Assembly (NCBI RefSeq): GCF_964199755.1
Contig: NC_133907.1
Location: forward strand, 5,647,001-5,711,000
Reading direction: 5' to 3'
Length of the DNA: 64,000 bases
Origin: Larus michahellis
Lineage: Eukaryota > Chordata > Aves > Charadriiformes > Laridae
Position 1 is the stretch's first letter, and each line of letters begins with the position of its first letter. The notes under the pieces were generated by a model. That model did no database searches. It saw only the letters and a program-made list of their open reading frames with translations, and was not told the origin of the DNA. Positions 25,491 through 36,047 of the stretch are shown here, in pieces. Made by a program: the position numbers and the translations under genes.

Positions 25491-25589
25491 GTGCAACCAG
25501 CAGAAGGTGAAAATGTCAAGATACGTGTCAATTCTCTCAAGAACCAGAGAGCTGCTGCTAAAACCAAAGTTTTAGGAGAAACAAAATGA
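25491..25589 (+). pseudogene. WD-gene exon fragment G1
   Basis: After ACATTTGCAG the frame reads TVQPAEGENVKIRVNSLKNQ, then RAAAKTKVLGETK and TGA. A different frame stays open just downstream (KQNEQNWQKDSRREAAAVQK), which suggests a frameshift in a once continuous exon. Interpretation is tentative. Confidence 0.35.
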
Positions 25590-25763
25590 ACAAAACTGGC
25601 AGAAAGATTCAAGGCGCGAAGCAGCAGCTGTACAAAAGGTTGGGAGCGTTGGGCCTGCTCTGCAGCCTTACACACCGGCCACAGAAGAAGGAGAGCAGAC
25701 AATGCATGAGTTGCTCTGTGTCCTTCCTTCTGGGTGATTTTCCAACAGAAGAAATGTGAATAA

Positions 25764-25916
25764 AATCCTGACACAACTATCCTAGTCGCCACTTCTGAGG
25801 ATGGCTGCATTTATGCTTCATCAGTAGATAAGCAAGGAGGGATGCTGGGCGACTTCTGCGCAGTTGCCTGGGCCACGTCTACAGATGCTGATGACTGGAT
25901 CTTCTTGACTAGACAT
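25764..25916 (+). pseudogene. WD-gene exon fragment G2, bounded by stops
   Basis: The frame reads NPDTTILVATSEDGCIYASS, VDKQGGMLGDF and later STDADDWIFLTRH. This resembles one WD40 blade and the start of the next in the EFCAB8/WDR64 group (xLxATSxDGxIYAW-type, then DPxDWxLLT). A TAA lies directly before it (25761-25763) and another directly after (25917-25919), with no splice site at either edge, so it cannot be a normal internal exon as it stands. Confidence 0.5.
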
Positions 25917-26445
25917 TAAGGTGAATTAGAGCATCTTCGGGAGGAAACTAAACTAAAATACTTACCTCTACTGAATGCGGAAATATGGTCCAGCAGGGTC
26001 CCGACTTTATATCAGGCAAATCTCTAAACCAGACTGTGCTCAACTGATTCGTGCTGTGTCTAAGAATCATAGATTTTGGTCTAATATTTGCTGCGAACTA
26101 CTGAACCCTACAAGTTGTTTATCTTATTGCCATCCATATCCCTGAAGGGATGAAAGTCCCCCTTTTTCTTTTTTTTTTTTTCTTTTGGCAGATGAGTTTC
26201 TTAAAGCCACAGTGACAATTTCTACAGAAATAATTTAGATAGTGGAGAATATGTAAAGGTTAAACTGACAAGAACCTCCATAAATTGTTGAGCTTGTCCT
26301 TAGTGAGAATCTTCATGAATTTTATTTTATCTGTTCAGCAGATTGTGAATGGTTGGATTTCATCCCTGGTCTCTTCAGAGCTTCTGAGCTCTTGGAGGGT
26401 CATTTGAAGAACGTATCTCACATTTTGTATATAAAGAGTCTCAGG

Positions 26446-26586
26446 CTTATCGTTACTTCAGCAGCAACTGCAGTGTCAGGCTGTGGAAGCTGTCATGGAG
26501 ATAGGTAGGTACAACCACATGGAATACTCACCGGTTGATATCCGCTGGCCTTTTGTGAAGTGGGACCTCGGTTCTGTGGCAGAATA
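26446..26586 (+). pseudogene. WD-gene exon fragment H, frameshifted
   Basis: LIVTS in one frame passes into SSNCSVRLWKLSWR in the next, a classic WD40 blade end (S-V-R-L-W), then shifts again to EIGRYNHMEYSPVDIRWPFV and stops at 26584-26586. Three frames over 140 bases with WD-type content point to small indels in a decaying exon. Confidence 0.5.
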
Positions 26587-26589
26587 ATC

Positions 26590-29500
26590 CCACCTGAGCA
26601 GATATTTACCTTCCAGTGTTTTATTAACTGCTCTGACTGGTTTTATAATTAACTTGTGATCTATTTATACTATCTATATTCTTATTTGAGAGTGGGGCGG
26701 GGGGGATGCCTGCTTCCTACCAAAAGGGTTTTGTTCTTCAAAATGCTATTAGTCTTCGGTCAGTTGTAGGAGATGAGGGAGCAGGACTGGAGTCCAGCTG
26801 AAGTGCCAGCAGCTCTCCAGAGCTCGTGCCGTGCAAACGCTGACAGGGCTGAAGTGAGCCAAGTGCAGGGATAGTCCTTGGCTCTGAAGGGTCCCTGAAT
26901 AGCCCTTACAGTAGGTTCCTACTCATGTATAGATTTTTAAAAAGAAAATAAAGAAATAAAAGCTTATCTCTGTTTATTTTTAATTGCCTTGTGCCCAAAG
27001 TGTTAGTTGTTCCGGCCTCTAGCTTTTGGTCTCCTAAGACGTTGTAAGATCTGTTGCTCTTTGAGCAAACAAATCTGAATTCAGCCACATTCTAGGGGCA
27101 GGCACTTAAAATTTGGAGTTATAGCAAGTAAAAATGAATTTCAGCCTGGCCAAAATACAATTAAAAATGGTGGGAATATGCTGCAGTTCTTGTTACCTCG
27201 CGTTGTCATTTTTGACCAGGAATATTTGCAGCTAATGTTCACGTTTACAATAATTGCAACTATTAGCGAATGTACCCCGTACTGACTAAGTGCAGGTGGG
27301 GCAGGTTTCGTGGGGCTCCCCTCACCAGCAGACCATTCCTGAGGAGGGTGTGCATGTCACAGGACGCCAGCATCCTCAGGCAGGAGCCACCGCAGCCTTG
27401 CCCCGTCTTGGCTGGGTTTTCAGGTGCCTGGTGTGGGTGTGCCGGCCTCCCCGAATCCTGTGAAAGCAGCGTCATTCCTGGGAATAGATCATTTAAAAAC
27501 ACAGACGATGAAAACCGTGTTCATTGAGAACTGGCTGAGCAGGTTGCTCAGAGCTGACAAACGGCGCAGGCGTGTTGCTGCCTCTGTCCCTCTTCTGAGA
27601 GTGAAATCTGTCGGGGACAGGTACAGGATTGGTGGAAAGAGCAGGGATGTGAGAGCAAGAGCAAGGACTTCTGAGCTTTATTCTTATCGATGGCTAAAAT
27701 GTCCTCTTTGCAGTCCTTTCTCTGGCCTTGTGATCCTCCTTTCTGGTCCCTGTGGCATTGCAGGCATTGAGAGCGGTCGTCTGCCACGGCTCCGTCCTGT
27801 GGCACTGGCTCTGAGGGACGAGACACACGCAGGTGAGACTGAGTGCGATGGGGAAGAGACCCGGCCATACGGATTTATACGGGGAAGCAGCTGGCGTGAA
27901 GTGCAAATACACCATTTGTACAGGCTCATAATCCTTCCTCTGAACACTTGGTCCTTAAAACACTGATAGTTTGTTATTTTTATTGCCTAAAATCCTGAGC
28001 AGCAACCTGTCAGCAGCTTTGCTGAGGGGAAAGTGGAGCATTGCGTGGTGTTCCGCTAACACCTGCAAGGCGATGAGGTATTGTGCTAACGGTGGCTGAC
28101 CAGAGACCCTCGGCAAGAGAGACAGCTGAGCGGCTGAGAACCCTTCCATGGCGGCACCCTAATTGCCAAGGACGCATTCGTGTTCGCGCACATTATTTGG
28201 TAATTATACTTAGTAGACCGTAGGGGACAGTTAAGGAAAGCTTAAACATGTGGCAGGTTCCACTACATCATCAGGGTAAGCACCGGCGAGGCTCGGATGG
28301 CAGCCTCGAAAAGGCTGAGTGCAGAGCAATGGGAAGCAGCTTGCCCCCCAGCAAGGGGCGGCGGAGCATCCTTTGGAGGGCAGGTGCCATGCTGGAAGTC
28401 TTGAGCCATCTTTTTGGTTGTAAGGAAAGAAAGGGAAGCCTGTAAATGCTTCCTATCTGAATTTAGAGTTGTGGTGGAAATACATGATGAGAAACATATA
28501 TTTATCTTCTTTTAACAAGTAATTGACATTGCTTTTTTTTTTTTTATCTGAGCCTGAGCTCTACTGCGTGTATGTTGAACACAAATATAAACACAAGTGG
28601 TGGAACAGTGCTTTGTACTGTACAGCGTGCCTTGGTATTTTATTAATTCATAATTATCCCTTTTCTAGAAAAATATCATTGTTTGTGAAATCACTTGAAG
28701 CTTGGGAGCCAAGTGGAGCCTTGACAATGATCCTGACAACATCGCTGCCACCAGGCCCTGTCAGTCTGCCAGAGACCAGCCGACGTCCAGGGCGTTTTTT
28801 CTTTTTTCCCCTCATGTCATCTTGGCTCCTGGCTTTGTTCATGTACTGGGAGCTGATAGGAGGCTGTCACCCTTCCGAGTGGGGCAACGGGGCAGCAGAG
28901 AACAAACCCAGTGAGTAATGTTTTATTCTAGAAGAATTATCTATTGAATCCAAACCCTTCTGAACAATTTTGGCAGACAGCAAGGAGACAAGTTGTGTGT
29001 GTAAAAACGTGTATGTGTCCATGAGCTGTGTGAAGCTTGTATTTGAGCAAGGAACAAGACTGCAGGAGCAACGATGCAGGCAGCTGCTTTGTTTGCCGTC
29101 ACAAATGCTGATATGCTTGGGCCAGGACAGGCAGAATGTCACCGCAGCAGAACAGCCTGCAGCTCGGCAACAGGCACTAACAGTGAGGAAATTCAGGGGT
29201 TAAAGCTCCAGCCTGGGTGGGCACCTGTGAAATTGGCTGCAGGAGACCACTGACTACCTCCGATGTGCAAATCTTCTAATGCTTGCTGAGCCAAGTAGCA
29301 ACTCAAGGTTTAAGTTGACGCAAGTCAGGTGGCACCTTTGGCTGTGTCGGGCAGGTGAAAACCTCCCCTCGAGCGGCCTTTACGCTGTCTGCCTCCAAAG
29401 CTGCTGCGAGTTGTGTGTGGAAGGCAAGGGGCAGAGCAAAAGGAGACGGTCAGCGGTGGGTTTGAGGGCAGAGCTTTTCAAAGCCAGGGATTCTGGTCAA

Positions 29501-31296
29501 GTGGACTGGTAAGACAGAGCCTCTGTGACACCCAGGATGGCCAGAAAAAGGAGCGATGCTCAAACCGGGATGGTGTCCATCCATGCCTGAAAGGCTATTG
29601 GAGGCTTTTTGTACTTCTGTTTGCCTGGCCTGCAGTTGACAGAAATGCTGGGTATTGACATTTCATCCGTAAATATCACTTAAATCATAGGTTTATATTT
29701 CTGGGGTTTGTCCCCTGGTGCTATAGGCAAGCATGTGGCATTGCTGCGCAGTGGCAGCTGAGCAATTAGCGGATCTGTGCAGGAGCCTTTTGCCGTGCGG
29801 AGCTCTCAGAGGGGTCATTAGCGTGCAATTACGGGACTGCCTTGAAGTGTCATATTGTCTGTGAAGTAGCTTTGAGCAGAGCGGAGCCTGGATAAGGGCT
29901 GCTGATAATATCACAGTCAGCAGCAGCTCGGGGGCTCGGGTGGGCAGAGCGCGTTGCCTCCGTCGTGGCAAATTGGCAGCGGTGTGTGTTCACCTCCCCG
30001 TGGGCGATGCGACGATGCGCTGCACAGCGTGGGTGGGTGGGAGAGGAGAGAGGACGCTGGGGGCTCGCAAGGAAAGAGGGTCCCATCCAGGTCTCCATGT
30101 AGGCAGGGGAAGCTCTGCACTGAGCGTGATTCTGCGGGTCGGCCCTTCTTCTGTCACCCCTTTAGTGACCGAGGCAGCCCGAGAAGTTAGTGTGACCTGT
30201 GCGAGGGACTGTTGCCAGCCTGGGCACCTGGAGCAGAACGGTCTCTGTTTGAGGGGGTTCCCTGCGGCTCTGGGCGCCTGCTGGAGCTGGCAGGGGGGAG
30301 GAGGAGGAGGAAGGCTGCAGGATGTGTTCTTGATAACACTGGCTGCAGCTGGAGCAGCACACCTTCACTTCGTGCTGTTGACTGAGTATGTTTATTTGCT
30401 TATTTTACTCGGGAGGGGAAAGGACTTTGGTTTGGTGGCGCAGCCGGAAAGATCTAGAGGTGAGCTCAGGAAGGGTACGTTTGCCTAGAGGGACCAGTGC
30501 CTGGGAAGTCAGCGATGAGGCTGCCTCTGTGCGATAGCATGGAGAAGGTGCATTAATTCATTGGCTTTGCAGTCTACTTTTCCTAAGATTTTAGGGCCTT
30601 TTTCTGATCTCTTGTATTCCTAAGCTTTTGTGCTGTGGGGCCCTTTGGTATCCAGACCTCATCACTCAACTTCTCAGAACTAGGCACGTTTTTCTCATCA
30701 TTAGAGATAAGAGTAAAGCAACGCGGCAAGTTCCTTATTCTTTTTTAACGTCAGCTGTATTTATTATGAATGTTTTGTACAAAATGCTCTTTGTTTTGTG
30801 ATTTGGGGAATTGAGAGTCATAACAGCGCGTGATGAAACGCTTGCACAGACGAGCTTTGGGGGTTGGGTTTTCCGAGGCACGCCCAGAGCCGTTTGCCGG
30901 ATGGCTGCCGTGTGAATAGCGACTGCCAGGGCTGGATTTCATAGCAGTCGTCTGGGGGAAGGACCTCCGGCTTCCACCCTGTGTAAAGGGAGCGTTCCCT
31001 GCACGGATGAGAGTGTATTAAGTAAAAAATAGAGATTCGCATTACTTAAAAGTGTGCTTCAAATAGCAACTCAGAATTGCCTTCCAAAGTATTCCAGACC
31101 CTGAAATCACTGATGTTGGGTGGATTATTCTGTAGAAAAAGTAAAAAAGAGAAGTTAAAATATCTGAAATATCTGTAGGGTTTTCTACTCACTTATCTGA
31201 ATTGCTGGGTGTGGCTGCCCGTCTGTCTGAATATTAGTGAGAAAGGTGGCAAAGGGAGAATTCTCTTTGTTGTACTGATGGGAGTGTCGCTGGCAG
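26590..31296. other. Intronic or degraded stretch, no confident exon
   Basis: Two long + strand open frames (27424-27966, 180 codons; 28523-28918, 131 codons) lack recognisable domains. The first begins right after a TTTTCAG acceptor-like site with VPGVGVPASPNPVKAASFLG and could be another remnant, but this is weak. A CTCF-like motif with one mismatch lies at 28348-28361. I see no RNA gene. Confidence 0.45.
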
Positions 31297-31410
31297 GTTG
31301 TCAAGACTGAAGATGATGAGGGTTTTGGCCTCACCTATGTGGTCTGCTGATGTCACCATGAAGTTCAAAGGCAGAAGGCACCATCATCTCTCAAGAAGCA
31401 TCAGAGAAGG
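31297..31410 (+). pseudogene. WD-gene exon fragment I with in-frame TGA
   Basis: Acceptor CTGGCAG ends at 31296; donor AGAAGG|GTGAGT at 31411. The 114-nt, phase 0/0 block reads VVKTEDDEGFGLTYVVC, TGA, then CHHEVQRQKAPSSLKKHQRR. Good splice sites, a length divisible by three and a single stop in the middle fit a lost exon. A shifted frame is open through the block, so this is not proof. Confidence 0.45.
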
Positions 31411-32827
31411 GTGAGTAAAACCTCTCCAGTCTTATCCCAGCTGTTCTGCACATTGCATAAGCATTTCTCCATGTCCTTTTCCTCCCTGCTCTGTTTTTTT
31501 TATATGTCCTACTAAAGTGCCGGTCATTTGGAATGTCATCTTTTTTAGGAAACTAAGCCAGTTTTTTCTTTTGTAGATCCCTTCCTCAGCCTCACTGAGT
31601 TTTGAAGGACTCTGTTTTTGCCTCTATTCCACAGCATCAGCTATTTTTCCCAGCTGCAATCCACTTGAATTAAAACCACAAATGTCTCTCTCCTTGCTTG
31701 GGTGCACCTGCTCGCATCCAGCAATCTGAATTCTGTTGTGTGACTGAAAGCACAGAGCCTGCACCGTGCTTCCTTTGAGCGTACCTCCTGTAAGAGAAGG
31801 GCGAAAACGACAGCTTAGATCCTCTTCCACAGTTACAGGTCAGCATCCAGGGCATTAGTCCTGATGGCAGTGCTTTCCTTTACAACAGGAGAAATTTGAG
31901 TCTGAAATGAGCAAATTCACGTTCCCAGAATTAAAGGTGGATTCAATAGCTATCGAAGGGTGAATGGCAAACAGAATAAAGGCTTCTGTGGTTCTTTGTT
32001 TTCTGACAAAGCCTCGAGGCCCAGCTGTAGACTAAGATGTCTCTGCCGGGAGGGTCGTATGCATCATAGCAGAATTGGTGGCTGCAGGAGGAACTTCTGC
32101 GATAAGTGAAGGTGTGTCGAGTAACACCCATTACAGCCTGCCTGCAGGAGCAACAAGCTACTTGAGGGAGAGGCTTTTGCAAACAACTTGAAGCCAAGAC
32201 CCCATCTACAAGGGATTATCCGGAGAGAAACAACAAGGCAAAATAAACAAAAAAAAAACAAACACAAACCCGCGTTTTATTGGCTAGATGTGTGTGTTTG
32301 GCAGGAAAAGATGCAGCCTTGGACACTTGCCTTGCAAAAACCAGCCCCATTTCTCTCCATCCCCTCTCTGCATTTCGCATCCTGCCAGGGCTGTTCAGGG
32401 ACAGTTACTTCTGCTATTCCACATCTTTAACTGTGCGGGTGGGTTTGGTTTTGTTTTGTGGTGCTTGTTTTTTGGTATTGTTGTTGAGGTTTTAAAAGCA
32501 AATAAAGGCTCTTGCAGGAGCTGCTTTGCTGGATGCTCTGAGACTAAATACCTCTGCTCGTGGGTTTTTTGTCTCATTTCACAGTTTGTATGTTATGAAT
32601 GTTACCATTCTTCCAGTCTAGGCCAAGTGTGTTCTTGGAGTTGGGGTCAAGGTGTGGGGTTTTTTTTTCTGTTCTTCTCAGTATCTTTGGTATTTGGTGA
32701 GTTTTGGCTGTGAAAGCTCTTGTGGCGTTTGCATTTCTTTCAGCAGAATAAGAAAGATATAACGAAGGCTTCTGCAAGGGCAAGAGGAGGGAGAAGAAAT
32801 GAATCTTTTCATCAAGAAACTTTGCAG

Positions 32828-32947
32828 AAATGAAACGCTGGACCTGGGTCCCTGCTTGTTAAAATATGTGGAGTCCCACAAAAACGGTAGATGATGAAGA
32901 GCCAAGAAGATTTCCCAAGGATACTGGATGCCGTTATCACCGTACAG
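32828..32947 (+). pseudogene. WD-gene exon fragment L with likely frameshift
   Basis: Acceptor CTTTGCAG ends at 32827. The frame reads NETLDLGPCLLKYVESHKN, then continues in another frame as TVDDEEPRRFPKDTGCRYHR to a donor ACAG|GTTTGC at 32948. The switch falls at a run of five A, a typical indel site. An alternative donor at 32887 (ACG|GTAGAT) would keep only the first half. Confidence 0.4.
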
Positions 32948-34164
32948 GTTTGCTCCCCAGCTCCTGGTGTCTGTGCCCTAGTGAAGGGCCAGTGAGATGC
33001 CAGCTCAGGTGCTGCCTGCTCTGGTCAATGAGCAGCAACGATGGTAGCTCTTGAGGGAAGTGGGTTTTAATCCTGCCTTTTTCTACAGAGAGCAGCTCTG
33101 AGGAGCAGTGAAGGTGCATACTTGGTGTGGCTTTGCCTCTGCAGCAGAAATGCCCTCGTCCCTGGCGTGGCCACTGTTGCTGTTGGGTTAAGCCATAGCT
33201 CTCTGGTCCTGCTGGCAGATTACTTGCCAGATAGCGTGGATGATGTTGGGGACTGCCCATGCAATAGGAGTGTGACAGATGTCAAAATAAGCCTGAGGTG
33301 AGTGCTACTGATTTTTCACACGCAGAAAAATCTGTGTGGGTCAGAGCCCTGTGCTAAGGCCTGTCAACAGCTCTTATATCTACCACCTTTGTTTTGGGTT
33401 TATTTCCAGCAGAATATTGGTTCAAGTGCCTGGAGAAAGGTTTTTTTTTTCCATGTCTCTTTGTATCACAGTGTCACCCACTGAGTATATTTTGATTTTA
33501 AATTCTCCTTGGCGGGTTCATCTCCGCCTCTGTGCTCAGACAGTGACTTGCACAGGTACCAGCTCACCGCGATACCGTCCTGCTCTTTGGTTCTCTGCAG
33601 CCTTTCATTAGGTGTGAACCATTTTGTATTTTAGACTAGCATATGGCTGTTGTGCTAAGAGGCTTTGGCTCTGCCCCTGCAGAGAGGGAAAATGCTCTTA
33701 TTAAGGTATAATACAGAGTTCCCACCACACTGCATGAACTGCGTGGCCCCGTAGATGTGAAGGCTGGGATGCCGCCGTTGCGGTCCTCAGGAGGAACGCC
33801 CGCTGCCAGTGCCCAGCCCAGGCTGACTGGTGGGGTTTGTCAGCTGTGGTCTCCCTGGGTCCAGACCTTGCCATGGCAGCAATGAGCCTTTCGAACCCGA
33901 CTTTGAGTTGTGGGCTTGACTGGCCTGGAGGCAGCTGTGAAATGAAGCCTGCTGTGGTTTGTTTGCTCCCTGGTCGCAGGAGAGGAGCACAGTTCAATTG
34001 CTTGCTGAGACTGCCCTCTCCTGAGGCAGCAGTCTGGAGGCAGCACTTAAAAACATTCAATTGGGTTCAAATCATTTCCTAATGATCAGCTCTCTTATTT
34101 CTCTCAATTGCTTTTGTCTGATAATGGTTTGTTTTGTTTCATAATAGTTTCATTTTGTCTGCAG

Positions 34165-34220
34165 CAATATTGATGCAAGCCGCCTTAAGGAACAGCATCC
34201 TGTTTGAGTTAAAAAACAAG
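34165..34220 (+). pseudogene. Possible WD-gene exon fragment M
   Basis: Acceptor TGTCTGCAG ends at 34164; donor AACAAG|GTACAG at 34221. The 56-nt block reads ILMQAALRNSILFELKNK in one open frame and ends in phase 0, matching the start phase of the next block at 35614. Confidence 0.4.
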
Positions 34221-35613
34221 GTACAGCTCGCTCCTGGTTACGTTCCCGAGAGCTGTGAGGAAGAGCAAAGGAGACAGTTTTTCTCACTCAGCTCCACTGG
34301 GCATAGACGTGGAGCACATGCTTTGTGAGACCCCCCCTTCTGCAAACCCTCACTGCTGAAATGGGGCAGAACCTTGATTTTTGCCTTCCTGACCATGAGA
34401 GTGTCACCTCTCCAGGGCTGCAGCGAGCAGGTCCCTGCTGGGAGCAGAGTGAAATGTAGTTTTGTTACACCTTAAACCCTTCTGAGCAGCATGCATTATC
34501 CTCCTGTGGCCCATCTCTCGAGGAGGGAGAGGAGATCTCCGCTCAGTCCTGCAGTGCTAATGAATAACAACATCTCTGAAACAACGTGTGACAGCGCGGG
34601 TGAGATTCTGCCACCTCTGAAAGGAAAAACAATCCGGGCCTAGTTTTTTCCCTGACTCAAGCTTAAATCTCTGAGCCTGGAATGGAATAACACTCTCACG
34701 TGTTTCAGACACCTAAAACACTTCCAAGCTGCTTCTCCAGTGGGCATAGGAGGCTGCTGCACTGTATAAATTGGAAGCGATGCTCCTTTTCAATTTCCTT
34801 GTGCACTTGTTAATGGTGGTGGGGAGATGCCCTGGTGCATTCCCGTTCTGTCCGGGGGTTTGTTACGGGCTGCGACACCGTGGGCACCCCGTATGCGATG
34901 TGCCTGTTCCAGCTGCACACACATCCATCTGTCACCGGCTTCGAGACAGGGAGCACCACGGGAGTGTTCGCTAATTGTTTGGAGAAGCTACTCCGTTTTT
35001 AAATGCTGCCCTAAACATATGGGAAGTAAAAAAACTCACAGAAAAGACAAAGGAGGAGAGGGGGGATGGACAAAGTTCTTTTTACATATAAAAGTTCAAT
35101 GTCTTCTGATGTGGCTGTTTCCATCAGATCTGCGAAGAGCTAATTGCAGCAGTAATGAGGGCTTATAGGAAGTTTAGGCATGTAAAGGTGAGCTTTCATC
35201 CTAAATTGTCTCCCTATTTTCTCTTGAATCGGTTGCTGACTGATATTTCTGATTTATTTTTTTGTCTTCAAATTGCTGAATAGTAGCATCCCTGTTATCT
35301 TAATATAAATTTGAGAAGAGCTAGAAAACTTTTGCGGAGGTGGCCTGTGTCTCGAGGTATATGCAGCTTTTAAAAGTTTATTGGAGGAGCAGTCGTGGTT
35401 GGGAGCAGAGCCCGCTTTTTTTTAACTGGACTGAGATTTTTTTTTTTTAAAAAACAAATCTCTCATATATCAAGCAGACTTGTTTTGACACTTAATTAAG
35501 TGAATTTAGATGGTTTAATATAGTTCAGCAGCAGCTCAAAATCATGGTTTTCCACCTGATCTGACATATTGATTCTACTGATGTTTCGTCCATAAATCTT
35601 TGTTTCTGTGCAG

Positions 35614-35697
35614 CTGTAATTGCGTTTGAGAAAGGGAAAACCGTATGTGCCCAAGCCACCCAAAGTGCGTGATGACTCCACTGAAATACCTGCGGAG
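35614..35697 (+). pseudogene. WD-gene exon fragment J with in-frame TAA
   Basis: Acceptor CTGTGCAG ends at 35613; donor GCGGAG|GTAAGT at 35698. The 84-nt, phase 0/0 block reads L, TAA, then LRLRKGKPYVPKPPKVRDDS and TEIPAE. Splice sites are strong and the content looks coding except for the stop at the second codon. It joins in phase to the block at 36002. Confidence 0.5.
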
Positions 35698-36001
35698 GTA
35701 AGTGCGAGCCGAGTGCTGTTTGTGAGACTGAAGTTACACAACAGCTCTGTGACAGTTTCTGCCAGAAGCCGCGTAGAGCAGCTTAGGGAGCGGTAGTGAA
35801 CGGCCCGGCAGCAGGTTATGGGCAGGAGTCGGGGACAAACCCCTGACGGTGCCAAAACAGCTTTCACACTGTCCCCTGGGAACATGGCAATGATGTGCAA
35901 AGCCTTTCTAGCAGAAATCCACTCCCGAGTAGACGACAGGGGGTAGGATTTCAGCAATGCATCCTTCTGCCTGTCTTAAGAGGTCATCTTTTGTTTTTCA
36001 G

Positions 36002-36047
36002 ATCAACCTTCAAGACCCCTTGGGAGCTTTTGTTCTGGAAATCAGCT
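36002..36047 (+). pseudogene. WD-gene exon fragment K
   Basis: Acceptor TTTTTCAG ends at 36001; donor CAGCT|GTAAGT at 36048. Codes INLQDPLGAFVLEIS in phase with the preceding fragment (EIPAE/INLQ). It is the last block I can assign to the EFCAB8-like series. Confidence 0.45.

Larger units (their letters stand above)
11068..36047 (+). pseudogene. EFCAB8: EFCAB8-like WD-repeat gene remnant (candidate unitary pseudogene)
   Basis: Across 25 kb I find a series of + strand exon-like blocks with good splice sites and protein-like content, several with WD40 character: DKAGIYFSQEKNIFYK (11 kb), GIFCLIEWD (17 kb), WCHQIKFIPELKLVASCS (19 kb), LVATSEDGCIYASSVDK (25.8 kb) and CSVRLWKL (26.5 kb). In mammals the gene after MAPRE1 on the same strand is EFCAB8, an EF-hand plus WD40 protein related to WDR49/WDR64, so synteny supports this name. 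Several blocks carry in-frame stops or frameshifts (25.8, 26.5, 31.3, 32.9 and 35.6 kb), and parts of the expected protein, including any EF-hand, were not found. I infer a decaying gene. Alternatives are a fast-evolving functional gene with exons I mis-bounded, or another WD-repeat gene. No alignment was possible. Confidence 0.5.

Noticed and set aside
25379-25810. 143-codon minus-strand frame
   Set aside because: The opposite strand carries the WD-like remnant with acceptor sites; the minus frame has no domain.
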